Below, piece by piece: positions 33,947 to 42,498 of a stretch of DNA of 64,000 nt; within the stretch, counting starts at the first letter, position 1; every line of letters starts with the position of its first letter. The position numbers and the translations under genes were made by a program. The notes beneath the pieces are model-generated. The model ran no database searches and was not told where the DNA came from. It saw only the letters and a list, made by a program, of their open reading frames with translations. The DNA comes from Paraburkholderia monticola (GTDB taxonomy: Bacteria; Pseudomonadota; Gammaproteobacteria; Burkholderiales; Burkholderiaceae), in contig NZ_LRBG01000039.1 in the NCBI RefSeq assembly GCF_001580545.1, positions 620,001 through 684,000 on the forward strand. Reading direction: 5' to 3'.

Positions 33947-34729
33947 ATGATGGTTGCCGAGAACGCCGGATTACCTGTGTCGCGTCGCCAGCCGGCCGGG
34001 CGCAAGTCGCAGCAGCGCGTGAAAGAGATACTTCAGGCGGGGCGCGACGTGTTCTCCGAAAAGGGCTACGAACGCGCGACGACCGCGGAAATCGCGCAAC
34101 GCCTTGGTATTTCGGAAGCGACCGTGTTCAGCTATTTCCGCGGCAAGCGCGAGCTGTGCGCCCGTGTGATCGGCGATTGGTACGACGAGATCATCGAGGC
34201 GATCGAAGCAGGCCTGCCGCGCGACGGCAATGTGCGTCAGCAGTTCGCGTTCATCGTGCGCATGCATCTGCGGCTGATGCTCGTGAACGGCACCGACCTG
34301 TGCGCTCTAGTGCTGTCCGAGGGCCGCTCGCGGCATCACGAACTGAGCGAAGCACTGATCGAACTGCAGCGCCGTTACACCGCGCCGTTGATGCGCGTGC
34401 TCGCGCGAGGCCGTCAAAGCGGCGAGATTCGCACCGACATGCCGCTGCGCCTGCTGCGCTCGATGGTGTTCGGGCCGATGGAGCACGTGCTGTGGGATGC
34501 GACGCTGACCAACCGGCAAATCGATATCGACGCGACCGCCGATCAACTGATCGACGTGCTGTGGGTCGCGCTGACGCCGCCTGACCTCGCGCTCGGCGCG
34601 TTGCAGCGCTTTCGGGTGGAAGTGGCCGAGGCGAGCCGTCGTTTCGACGAAGCCAGCGCCGCGGCCGGCGCCGCCGAGGTTGAAGCCACCGCTGCGCCGG
34701 ACGCCACGCGCCACCCCAAAAGCAGCTAA
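33947..34729 (+). CDS. liuQ: TetR-family regulator of the liu operon (LiuQ-like)
   Basis: About 260 residues from the first of two adjacent ATGs. The helix-turn-helix reads ATTAEIAQRLGISEATVFSY, followed by FRGKRELCARVIGDWYDEI, the classic TetR start; the rest is a helical ligand and dimer domain with an Ala-rich tail. Divergent from liuA. TetR-type LiuQ regulators of branched-chain amino-acid catabolism are known from comparative genomics of beta-proteobacteria, in place of the MerR-type LiuR of pseudomonads. The name rests on position and family, not on a sequence match I could run. Confidence 0.78.
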   Translation: MMVAENAGLPVSRRQPAGRKSQQRVKEILQAGRDVFSEKGYERATTAEIAQRLGISEATVFSYFRGKRELCARVIGDWYDEIIEAIEAGLPRDGNVRQQFAFIVRMHLRLMLVNGTDLCALVLSEGRSRHHELSEALIELQRRYTAPLMRVLARGRQSGEIRTDMPLRLLRSMVFGPMEHVLWDATLTNRQIDIDATADQLIDVLWVALTPPDLALGALQRFRVEVAEASRRFDEASAAAGAAEVEATAAPDATRHPKSS

Positions 34730-34768
34730 TCTACGAGCTTTCCCGCCGCAGCCGGAAGGAGAGCCCAA

Positions 34769-35620
34769 GTGCCCGCAGCGAAAAGCGCCGCAAAGAAAGC
34801 GCCACCCTCGACCCCGTCCCGATCCACGTCCGCCGCCCAGATTCGCGTCGGCATCGGCGGCTGGACCTACGCGCCGTGGCGCGGGCCGTTTTATCCCGAG
34901 GACCTCACGCAAAGCCGCGAACTCGAATATGCGAGCCGGCATCTGACGTCGATCGAAATCAACGGCACGTTCTATGGTTTGCAGAAACCAGCCAGCTACG
35001 AGAAGTGGTATCAGGAAACGCCCGACGACTTCGTGTTCTCGCTGAAGGCGCCGCGTTACGCGACCAACCGCAAGGTGCTCGCCGAAGCGGGTGAAACGAT
35101 CGAGCGCTTCTTCGCAAGCGGCGTGCTGCTGCTCAAGCAGAAGCTCGGGCCAATCAACTGGCAGTTCGCACCGACCAAGAAATTCGACGCCGACGATTTC
35201 GAGGCTTTTCTGAAGCTGTTACCGGCGAGCATCGAAGGACAGAAGCTGCGGCATGCGGTCGAGGTTCGTCACGACTCGTTCAGGACACCGGAATTTGTCG
35301 CGCTCGCGCGCAAGCACAAGGTCGCGGTCGTGCTCGCGGCCGACAGCGAGTATCCGCAGATCGCCGACCTCACCGCGCCGTTCGTCTACGCACGCATCAT
35401 GGGCACGAGCGAAAGCCAGGCCAAAGGCTATTCGACGAAAGCGCTCAACGCCTGGGCGGAACGCGCGCGCCAGCTCGCCGCCGGCACCACACCGGACGAT
35501 CTCGCGACCTGCGCGAAGCCGCCTGCAAAAGTAGCGAGCCGAGACGTCTATCTCTATGTGATCAGCGGCTTCAAGGAGCGCAATCCGGCCGCCGCGATGG
35601 CACTGCTGCAGAAGCTCTGA
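34769..35620 (+). CDS. DUF72-family protein (YecE-like)
   Basis: 283 residues. After a low-complexity Ala/Lys/Ser start comes the DUF72 barrel: IRVGIGGWTYAPWRGPFYPE, SIEINGTFYGLQKPASYEKW, FVFSLKAPRYATNRKVL and HAVEVRHDSFRTPEFVALA. DUF72 proteins are TIM-barrel-like and of unknown biochemical role. GGAAGGAG precedes the first codon. The gene is preceded by the TetR regulator on the same strand by 39 bases but has no obvious functional link to leucine breakdown. Confidence 0.9.
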   Translation: MPAAKSAAKKAPPSTPSRSTSAAQIRVGIGGWTYAPWRGPFYPEDLTQSRELEYASRHLTSIEINGTFYGLQKPASYEKWYQETPDDFVFSLKAPRYATNRKVLAEAGETIERFFASGVLLLKQKLGPINWQFAPTKKFDADDFEAFLKLLPASIEGQKLRHAVEVRHDSFRTPEFVALARKHKVAVVLAADSEYPQIADLTAPFVYARIMGTSESQAKGYSTKALNAWAERARQLAAGTTPDDLATCAKPPAKVASRDVYLYVISGFKERNPAAAMALLQKL

Positions 35621-35870
35621 ACCGGCCACGCCGCCGCCCGTGCGCCAGCAGGCCGGCGCGAGTGTCATAATCGCGCCAGCGCATCCGTGCGCGGTCACGT
35701 CGGCTTCGCGTCGAGCCCCACGCAAGACCTTGCGTCATACCTCGCCCGAGGCCTGAAGCAACACCACCCGCACGGTCCACGTCAAACCTACGCTGCGCCC
35801 GCGCGCCTTCGCCGCGGCGCTCGCATAACGGGCGGCATTGCCGTCTCATCAACCGATTGCGGAGAACATC

Positions 35871-36989
35871 TTGAGCGCCCTCGACAATCCCTTGCACGAT
35901 CAGGAAGTCGGCTCGGCCGACGCCACCCAGGACACCACGCGCATCGACGACGTGCGCATCGGCGCGGTACGTCCGCTGATCTCCCCCGCGCTGCTGCAGG
36001 ACGAACTGCCGGTGCCGCCCGCGGTGCAGACGCTGGTCGAGAAGACCCGCGTCGAAATCGCCGACATCCTGCACGGCCGCGACGACCGGCTCGTGCTGAT
36101 CACCGGTCCCTGCTCGATTCACGATCACGACCAGGCGATCGAATACGCGCGCAAGCTGAAGGCCGCCGCCGATCACTACCGGGACGATCTGCTGATCGTG
36201 ATGCGCGTGTACTTCGAGAAGCCGCGCACGACGGTCGGCTGGAAAGGCTATATCAACGATCCGCGTCTGGATGGCAGCTTCCGCATCAACGAAGGCCTGC
36301 GTCACGCGCGGCAGTTGCTGCTCGACATCAACGGTCTGGGCCTGCCCACCGCGACCGAATTCCTCGACCTGCTGAGCCCGCAATACATCGCCGATCTGAT
36401 CGCCTGGGGTGCGATCGGCGCGCGCACGACCGAGAGCCAGAGTCATCGCCAGCTCGCATCGGGACTGAGCTGCCCGATCGGCTTCAAGAACGGCACCGAC
36501 GGCGGCGTGCAGATCGCCGCCGACGCGATCGTCGCGGCGGGCGCAAGCCACGCGTTCATGGGCATGACGAAAATGGGCATGGCCGCGATCTTCGAAACGC
36601 GCGGCAACGACGACGCGCATGTGATTTTGCGCGGCGGCAAGAAAGGGCCGAACTACGACAGCGCGTCCGTGGAGGCGACCTGCGAAGCGCTGCGCTCAGC
36701 GGGTCTGCGCGAGCAGGTGATGATCGACTGCTCGCATGCGAACTCGAACAAGTCGCACCTGAGGCAGATCGAGGTTGCGGACGATATCGCGCGGCAACTG
36801 TCGGCGCGCGAGAGCCGCATCATCGGTGTGATGCTCGAAAGTCATCTGGAAGAAGGCCGTCAGGATCTGAAGGCCGGTGTGCCGCTGCGTTACGGCGTGT
36901 CGATTACGGACGCCTGCGTGAGCTGGGCGCAAACCGAACCGGTGCTCGCCACCCTGGCCGAGGCAACGCGCAAACGTCGCGCCGGCTGA
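35871..36989 (+). CDS. aroG: 3-deoxy-7-phosphoheptulonate (DAHP) synthase, class I
   Basis: About 372 residues. A TTG start at 35871 is chosen because GGAG lies eight bases before it; the frame is open for 11 more codons upstream. Class I motifs: LVLITGPCSIHDHDQAIEYA, MRVYFEKPRTTVGWKGYIND, GARTTESQSHRQLASGLSCP, GFKNGTDGGVQIAADAI and MIDCSHANSNKSH. The enzyme joins phosphoenolpyruvate and erythrose 4-phosphate, the first step of the shikimate pathway. Which aromatic amino acid inhibits it cannot be told by eye. It is probably monocistronic. Confidence 0.92.
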   Translation: MSALDNPLHDQEVGSADATQDTTRIDDVRIGAVRPLISPALLQDELPVPPAVQTLVEKTRVEIADILHGRDDRLVLITGPCSIHDHDQAIEYARKLKAAADHYRDDLLIVMRVYFEKPRTTVGWKGYINDPRLDGSFRINEGLRHARQLLLDINGLGLPTATEFLDLLSPQYIADLIAWGAIGARTTESQSHRQLASGLSCPIGFKNGTDGGVQIAADAIVAAGASHAFMGMTKMGMAAIFETRGNDDAHVILRGGKKGPNYDSASVEATCEALRSAGLREQVMIDCSHANSNKSHLRQIEVADDIARQLSARESRIIGVMLESHLEEGRQDLKAGVPLRYGVSITDACVSWAQTEPVLATLAEATRKRRAG

Positions 36990-37071
36990 CAGCGCCACGC
37001 ACGGACCGCGAGACCGCGGTTCGGCGGCGGGTCCGCTCGCGACCCGATCGAGGCCGATCGAGTCCGGGAAC

Positions 37072-37092
37072 GCCTGGCCCAAAGAGCCAGGC
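37072..37092. terminator. hairpin between DAHP synthase and HU genes
   Basis: GCCTGGC and GCCAGGC form a perfect 7-bp stem with a 7-base loop between the convergent aroG and HU genes. No T-run is present; a terminator by position only. Confidence 0.45.
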
Positions 37093-37233
37093 ACACGCGC
37101 CGCGCCAGCCACCGGGCGAACCACCTGGCCGGGTTGGGCAGCGCGTGAACCTCACGCCCGACGCATCGCTCACGCGCGCCTCACAGCAGGGCTGCGGAGC
37201 GCATCACGAATGCTCCGGCGTGAAGCGCGTGAC

Positions 37234-37512
37234 TTACGACGCGTTGACGGCTTCCTTGAATGCCTTGCCTGCGGTGAACTTCACCGTCTTGGCCGCGGCA
37301 ATCTGGATCTCCGCGCCCGTCGACGGATTGCGGCCCACGCGTGCGGCGCGCGCGCCGGTCGAGAACGAACCGAAACCGACCAGTTGCACCGTATCGCCGC
37401 TCACCACGGCCTTGGTCACTGCCTCGACGATCGCGTCGATGGTCTGGCCGGTTGCCGCTTTGCTTTCGCCCGTCGCTGCGGCGACTGCATCAATCAGTTC
37501 CTGTTTATTCAT
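37234..37512 (-). CDS. hupB: HU-family DNA-binding protein
   Basis: 92-residue histone-like protein: MNKQELIDAVAAATGESKAA at the start, then VQLVGFGSFSTGARAARVGR and NPSTGAEIQIAAAKTVKFTA, which hold the DNA-minor-groove arm with its RNPxTG-type turn. HU bends and compacts DNA as a dimer. The length is normal. It is transcribed leftward from a 300-base promoter region containing a strong hairpin close to the start. Confidence 0.95.
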   Translation of the reverse strand: MNKQELIDAVAAATGESKAATGQTIDAIVEAVTKAVVSGDTVQLVGFGSFSTGARAARVGRNPSTGAEIQIAAAKTVKFTAGKAFKEAVNAS

Positions 37513-37539
37513 AGCACTTCCCGTATGGTAATCATGGAA

Positions 37540-37562
37540 CCGGCGCCCATATAAGGCGCCGG
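37540..37562. promoter_or_regulatory. perfect inverted repeat just upstream of the HU start
   Basis: CCGGCGCC and GGCGCCGG flank a 7-base loop (CATATAA), 28-50 bases upstream of the HU ATG. It could be a leader hairpin in the mRNA or an operator overlapping the promoter; the AT-rich loop resembles part of a -10 box. Confidence 0.5.
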
Positions 37563-37749
37563 GACCGACACACTAACGCATAGGCGCACTTTCGCGCAAA
37601 CCCCTTGGTGTAAGCCTTGTATCAACGCAGCAGCGCCGGTTTGACGTTTTTGCGCCCCAAACTGCCATAAGAATCGCGGGCTTATGCGCGCGCGCCGTTC
37701 CGGGCACGCTCTTCGCGCATCACAATCCGTTGCAATTTCAGTGATTTAG

Positions 37750-37802
37750 CACGCGACCTGCGAATGTTCGCGGGCTTCCCGAAGACGTTCGCAGGTCGCG
37801 TG
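37750..37802. repeat. long inverted repeat with 15-bp perfect arms
   Basis: CACGCGACCTGCGAA (37750-37764) and TTCGCAGGTCGCGTG (37788-37802) are exact reverse complements. The 23-base centre can extend the stem and ends in a CGGG-CTT-CCCG mini-hairpin. The structure lies 17 bases before the first start codon of the small secreted-protein gene, within the divergent spacer from HU. It could be a leader hairpin, a cruciform or an operator. Confidence 0.75.
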
Positions 37803-37819
37803 AAGCGCGGGCGCGGTAC

Positions 37820-38251
37820 TTGCGAGACACGTCGCATGAAAACTTTCGGCAAGAAATAAAAAAAGTGAGAATTCGCCACTTTGTGACATGCGCGCTGCTC
37901 ACTGCGTTCGCCCTCACGGCTGCCGCAGCCGACGACACCGCGTGCGCGACCCTCGTCGGCACGGCTAGCGCCAGCTCCGCGCAGGGCTTTTCATTGCGCG
38001 ACGGCGAACCAGTCGACTTCGTCGGAGGCGGCGGCAAGACCGTGCACGGCAAGCTGCTCGTGTTTAGCGACGGCGGCGTGTTTCGCGCGTACTGGCAGCC
38101 GGACGAGCGCCCGGACAAATACGTGCTTGCCAATGCGGGCACCGACGCGGTGCGCCTCGTCTCGTCCGAGCCACGGGGCACACCCGCGCCGGGCGGCCAA
38201 CCGGGCACGGCGATGCGTCCGCAGCGGGTGCTGTCTTGCCCGATGCTTTGA
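37820..38251 (+). CDS. small exported protein of unknown function
   Basis: 143 residues from the ATG at 37820, or 128 from an in-frame GTG at 37865 that would give a tidier signal peptide (VRIRHFVTCALLTAFALTAA, then AADD). Neither start has a strong ribosome site. The mature part is about 100 residues, beta-rich (FSLRDGEPVDFVGGGGKTVH, FRAYWQPDERPDKYVLA) with two Cys, one near each end. No family is recognised. A long inverted repeat lies directly upstream. Confidence 0.65.
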   Translation: MRDTSHENFRQEIKKVRIRHFVTCALLTAFALTAAAADDTACATLVGTASASSAQGFSLRDGEPVDFVGGGGKTVHGKLLVFSDGGVFRAYWQPDERPDKYVLANAGTDAVRLVSSEPRGTPAPGGQPGTAMRPQRVLSCPML

Positions 38252-38398
38252 GCGTGCGTAACGCCGCTTGCCCTCAAGGTTTCGGCGTCGGCATCCGGCA
38301 CAAACGTCAGGTTTCGACACGGCGAACGCGCGCCGCCAGGTAGTACTTACCGCCTTTGCTTCGTTCTACTCCCTCCAACCGTCGGAATCCTCAAGTTA

Positions 38399-38415
38399 AT
38401 CGGCATCATGCCGAT
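38399..38415. promoter_or_regulatory. 17-base perfect palindrome upstream of GGDEF-EAL gene
   Basis: ATCGGCAT-C-ATGCCGAT is an exact palindrome about 43 bases before the ATG of the cyclic-di-GMP gene. Its size and position suit an operator for a dimeric regulator. The rest of the 206-base spacer shows nothing else. Confidence 0.55.
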
Positions 38416-38457
38416 ATAAACAGCTGCGTTTAGCGCGCAAACGTTAAAAGGACGGTG

Positions 38458-40431
38458 ATGGGTTGGCTAGCGAGATTGAAAAAGATGCTATCGGGCGTCG
38501 AGGGCGACCGGGAGCTCTTGCGTGCGCAATTGCATGCGTTCAGCCGCCAGATCCCGCTTCTTTACTTCATCCTGCTCGTCAACACGGCAGCGGTCGCGGC
38601 GACGCATCTGAGTAGCGCGCCGCCCTGGCTGTCGATGTATGTGCCCGGCACACTCGGCGTGCTGTGCCTGTATCGCTGCGTGCGCTGGTGGCGGGCGCGC
38701 AACCGCACGCTGACGGCCGCGCAGGCTGAACGCGAAATGCGCAGCCTCACGTGGATCGTCAGCCTGTTCGGCATCGCGTTCAGCACCTGGTCGGTGCTGC
38801 TGTTTCCGTACGGCACCGCCTATCAGCAGGCACAGGTCGCTTTCTACATGGCCACGACGCTGGTCGGCAGCGTGTTCTGCCTGATCCATCTGCGTGTGCC
38901 CGCGATGCTGCTGCTGTGCATCGTGATCCTAAGTTTTGCCGGGTTCCTCGCGTCGAGCGGCTCGCCGGTGTTCTTCGCGATGGCCATCGACATGACACTG
39001 GTCGGCGTCGCGCTCGCGGTGGTGATCCAGATTTACTGGCGCACGTTTGCCGACGCGATCAATGCGCAACGCGAACTGCAGGCGAGCCAACAAAACACCC
39101 AATCGCTCAGCGACGACAACTACCGGCTCGCGAATCTCGACAGCCTGACCGGCCTGCCGAACCGCCGCAGTTTCTTCTCGTCTCTGCGTGCGATATCGGA
39201 GCAGGCGCTCGAAACCGGCGGCGGTTTCAACGTCGGACTCATCGATCTGGACGGCTTCAAGCAGGTCAACGACATCTACGGTCACGCGAGCGGCGATCTC
39301 GTGCTGCAGGAAGTCGGCACGCGGCTCCTGTCGATCAGCGAAACGGGCCTGATGTTCGCGCGTCTGGGCGGCGATGAATTCGGGGCGATCGTGCGTCACA
39401 GGCTATCTAACGAAGCGCTGGTCGAGTTGGGGCAGCGGATCTGCGACGCGCTCAGCCGACCCTATCAGGTTGCCGACAATGTCGCGGAGCTGTCGGGCAC
39501 GATCGGCTGGGCCGCGTTTCCCGAAGCGGGCTCGACGGTCGCGCAGGTGTTCGAGCGCGCCGACGCCGCGCTCTACGTCGGCAAGGAAAACCGTCGCGGC
39601 ATGCCGGTGATTTTCTCGACCGAACACGAAACGCGGATGCGGCGCCTGAGCCTCGTCACGCAGGAGCTGCGCCATGCGGACCTCGAAGCCGAGCTGTTCC
39701 TCGAGTTCCAGCCGATCTACGATCTGCTCACGCGCCGGCCGATCGGACTCGAAGCGCTCGGCCGCTGGCACAACGCACGGCTCGGCATGGTCAGGCCGGA
39801 GGAATTCATTCGGATCGCGGAACGTACCGAGCTGATCCTCGGCATCACCGACGTGCTGCTGCGTCAGGCGCTCGCCGAAGTCGCACAGTGGCCGGCCGAT
39901 CTGTATCTGTCGTTCAACCTGTCCGCGATCGATATCTCGACGTCGGCGCGCGCGCGTCGCCTGATCGACATCGTCGAGGCGAGCGGCGTGTCGCCGCATC
40001 GCGTGACGTTCGAAATCACCGAAACCGCGTTGACGCGCGATTTCGAACAGGCGCATAGCGCGATGACGATGCTCAAGCAGGCCGGCTGCCGGATGTCGCT
40101 CGACGATTTCGGCACCGGTTATTCGAGCCTCAGCTACGTGCATCGGCTGCCGTTCGACGCGATCAAGATCGACCGCAGCTTCGTGAGCGACGTCGATACC
40201 AACAGCGCGTCGAAGAAGATCATCAAATCCGTGATCGACCTGTGCCGCAACCTCGGGCTCGAATGCGTGGTTGAGGGGCTCGAAACGCCGTTACAGGCCC
40301 AGGTCGTGAAGGCGCTCGGCGCGCGCGCGGTGCAAGGCTATCTGTTCAGCCTGCCGATGCGGGCGAGCGCGGTCGGCACGTTTTTGTGGACCGCGCTCGC
40401 CCAGAGCCATGCGGTCGAGACGCAGCCGTAG
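38458..40431 (+). CDS. membrane GGDEF-EAL protein, cyclic-di-GMP turnover
   Basis: 657 residues from the ATG with AAAGGACG upstream. Six hydrophobic segments (about residues 35-195) form a membrane sensor of no recognised family. A short linker leads to a GGDEF domain with intact RLGGDEFGA, then an EAL domain with IGLEALGRWHN, FEITETALTRD, LDDFGTGYSS, IKIDRSFV and VVEGLET. Both active sites look complete, so it could make or degrade cyclic-di-GMP at the inner membrane. The GGDEF I-site (RxxD) five residues before the motif is not obvious. It stands alone. Confidence 0.93.
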   Translation: MGWLARLKKMLSGVEGDRELLRAQLHAFSRQIPLLYFILLVNTAAVAATHLSSAPPWLSMYVPGTLGVLCLYRCVRWWRARNRTLTAAQAEREMRSLTWIVSLFGIAFSTWSVLLFPYGTAYQQAQVAFYMATTLVGSVFCLIHLRVPAMLLLCIVILSFAGFLASSGSPVFFAMAIDMTLVGVALAVVIQIYWRTFADAINAQRELQASQQNTQSLSDDNYRLANLDSLTGLPNRRSFFSSLRAISEQALETGGGFNVGLIDLDGFKQVNDIYGHASGDLVLQEVGTRLLSISETGLMFARLGGDEFGAIVRHRLSNEALVELGQRICDALSRPYQVADNVAELSGTIGWAAFPEAGSTVAQVFERADAALYVGKENRRGMPVIFSTEHETRMRRLSLVTQELRHADLEAELFLEFQPIYDLLTRRPIGLEALGRWHNARLGMVRPEEFIRIAERTELILGITDVLLRQALAEVAQWPADLYLSFNLSAIDISTSARARRLIDIVEASGVSPHRVTFEITETALTRDFEQAHSAMTMLKQAGCRMSLDDFGTGYSSLSYVHRLPFDAIKIDRSFVSDVDTNSASKKIIKSVIDLCRNLGLECVVEGLETPLQAQVVKALGARAVQGYLFSLPMRASAVGTFLWTALAQSHAVETQP

Positions 40432-40458
40432 CAGTCGAACACGCTGCCGCAGCGACGC

Positions 40459-41172
40459 TCAATACGCCAGCTTCGGATACCAGTCAGTGCCGCGGCCGCC
40501 CGGCGTCATGTCGAGGATCGTCCACAACGGCATCGGGTCGGGCGCACCGCGCGGGTCCTGACCGGGGTCTGACGTCGACGGCCCCATCTCCTCGGCCCAG
40601 AAATGCCGCACCACACCGCCCTCGCGCGTGAATACGTTCAGCGCGGGAAAGTCGTCGCCGGCGGGGTCTTCGCCCGCGTAATCGCGATTGAACGTGTTGC
40701 CTAGCGACGAATAGAGCCGCAGATGCCGCCAGCCACGCTCCCGCTTGAACGCGACGAGCTTGTCGATCGGCGAGCGGCCGATCACGGCGAACGCGACTCG
40801 CTGCAGGATATCGGGCATTTCGCCGTCCCACGCGCTCAGCAGCGATGTGCACATCGGGCAAGGCCGCTCGCGTCGCGGGCCGAACATCCAGTTGTAGGTG
40901 ACGAGCGTGTCGTGCGCGCCGAACATCTGCGACAGACTGACCTCGCCGGCTTCGCCTTCGAAGCGGTAATCCTCAGGCACGCTTCCGCCCGGCGGCAACG
41001 CGCGGCGCTGCGCGGCGACTCGCTCGATCTGGCGGCGCAACTCGATCTCCTCGGCGAGCAACGCGTTGCGCGCGCGTCGATATTCGGCGCTCTCGCCGGG
41101 AAAGCGCGAGGGCTGGTCGGCCAGTTCGCGGGCCGGTTTCAGTGTAGGCATCGAGGTGTTTGCGTCGTTCAT
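40459..41172 (-). CDS. DUF899-family thioredoxin-like protein
   Basis: 237 residues from the ATG at 41172, chosen for the AAGGAGAG ribosome site just before it. After a helical N-terminus (YRRARNALLAEEIELRRQIE), the DUF899 core shows MFGPRRERPCPMCTSLLSAW with a CxxC pair, FAVIGRSPIDKLVAFKRERG and YSSLGNTFNRDYAG, a thioredoxin-like layout. Biochemical role unknown; a redox or peroxide function is a guess from the fold. Convergent with the GGDEF-EAL gene and divergent from LysR. Confidence 0.88.
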   Translation of the reverse strand: MNDANTSMPTLKPARELADQPSRFPGESAEYRRARNALLAEEIELRRQIERVAAQRRALPPGGSVPEDYRFEGEAGEVSLSQMFGAHDTLVTYNWMFGPRRERPCPMCTSLLSAWDGEMPDILQRVAFAVIGRSPIDKLVAFKRERGWRHLRLYSSLGNTFNRDYAGEDPAGDDFPALNVFTREGGVVRHFWAEEMGPSTSDPGQDPRGAPDPMPLWTILDMTPGGRGTDWYPKLAY

Positions 41173-41447
41173 CAGCTCTCTCCTTACGAGAAATCGTGAC
41201 AAAACCGAACGGCAGGCAGACGGGCGCCTGCGCTTTGCCGCCCTTCCTGTAGTGACGACGAATCGGGCCGCGGAAAATCGACAGCGTCTGCGGGGATTTT
41301 TCAGCGACGGCTTCGGCGGCGGTTTTCCGGCCGTTTTGCGGTGGTCCGGCGAGGCATTCATCACGTGCCGTCGCAAGGTATGCTTGGGCCACATGCCCAC
41401 ACACAGTCCGCGCGCCGCTCACGATGCGGCCGCCTTGGGGAACGCAC

Positions 41448-42416
41448 ATGCCGCTTCGTCTGCCACCCCTGCCCGCGCTCCGGTTTTTCGAAGCGGCCGG
41501 CAGGCATCAAAGTTTCAAGCTCGCCGCCGCCGAACTGAACGTCACGCCTAGCGCGATCAGTCACGGCATCGTCGGGCTCGAGGAGGCGCTCGGCGTCGAG
41601 CTGTTCGTGCGCGAGCCGCGCGGTATCTCGCTGACGGCGACCGGCGCGGACTATCTCTCGTACGTCTCCGAGGCGTTTTCACTGATCGCGATCGGCACCC
41701 AGCGTCTGCCCAATCATCGCGCGGATCGACCGATCGCGCTGAGCTGCGCGCCGACCTTCGCGTCGCGCTGGCTGCTGCCGCGCCTCGCCGGCTTTCGCGC
41801 GCGCTGGCCGACGGTCAACGTGAGCGTGGATACCTCGCATCGCCAGGTGGGCTTTCCGGTCGACGGCTTTGATTTCGCGATTCGCATGAGCCGCGCGCCG
41901 GTCGCCGGCACCGCATGGACCCGCCTGTTCGGCGAGCGTTTCGTGCCGGTGTGCAGCCCCGCTTATCTGGCGACACTGCGCGACGAACGCGGCGCCCTGA
42001 GCTTGCAACGCGCGACGCTGATTCACGTGAACGCCGCGAGCGAAGACTGGCAGGCGTGGCTCGATGCGACCGGAGCCGACGCTATCGAGACGAGCGGCGG
42101 CTTGCGTGTCGACACGATCCAGCTCGCCTTCGAGGCGGCCAGCATGGGCCTCGGCGTCGCGCTCGGCCGCAAGCCGCTGGTCGACAGCGATCTGGCGAGC
42201 GGCGCGCTCGTCGAGGCTTGCGCGCAAACCGTCGCGGCAGGTACGGCTTACTGGCTCGTCAGTGCGGAGCAGGCGGACAGCGCGATCCGGCGGCCCGAGC
42301 TCGCCGATTTCAAGCGCTGGCTCGTCGACGAAGCGGCGCGATTCGATGCGGATGTCGCCGTCGCAGACGCCGTTGCGGACACCGTTCCGGACGGCCACGT
42401 CGAAACGAACAGGTGA
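41448..42416 (+). CDS. LysR-family transcriptional regulator (GcvA-like)
   Basis: 322 residues from MPLRLPPLPALRFFEAAGRH. The winged helix (FKLAAAELNVTPSAISHGIV) and the LysR ligand domain (GADYLSYVSEAFSLIAIGTQ, WLLPRLAGFRARWP) follow the GcvA-type pattern. It is followed 82 bases later by an MFS transporter on the same strand, which it may control. Its stop codon lies inside a perfect hairpin. Confidence 0.9.
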   Translation: MPLRLPPLPALRFFEAAGRHQSFKLAAAELNVTPSAISHGIVGLEEALGVELFVREPRGISLTATGADYLSYVSEAFSLIAIGTQRLPNHRADRPIALSCAPTFASRWLLPRLAGFRARWPTVNVSVDTSHRQVGFPVDGFDFAIRMSRAPVAGTAWTRLFGERFVPVCSPAYLATLRDERGALSLQRATLIHVNAASEDWQAWLDATGADAIETSGGLRVDTIQLAFEAASMGLGVALGRKPLVDSDLASGALVEACAQTVAAGTAYWLVSAEQADSAIRRPELADFKRWLVDEAARFDADVAVADAVADTVPDGHVETNR

Positions 42417-42431
42417 GCCACGCTCACCTGT
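42409..42431. terminator. hairpin overlapping the LysR stop codon
   Basis: ACAGGTGAGC and GCTCACCTGT form a perfect 10-bp stem with a 3-base loop; the LysR TGA lies inside the left arm. No T-run follows. It may end or attenuate transcription into the MFS gene. Confidence 0.5.
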
Positions 42432-42498
42432 CGTCGAAATCTTTTCCTTTGCCGGCCACGCGACGGGCTGCGACGATGGTGGCCAAGGAGAAGCCGCC

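Noticed and set aside
35687..37531. 614-codon plus-strand frame
   Set aside because: Shadows DAHP synthase and HU; extremely Arg/Ala-rich, no motif.
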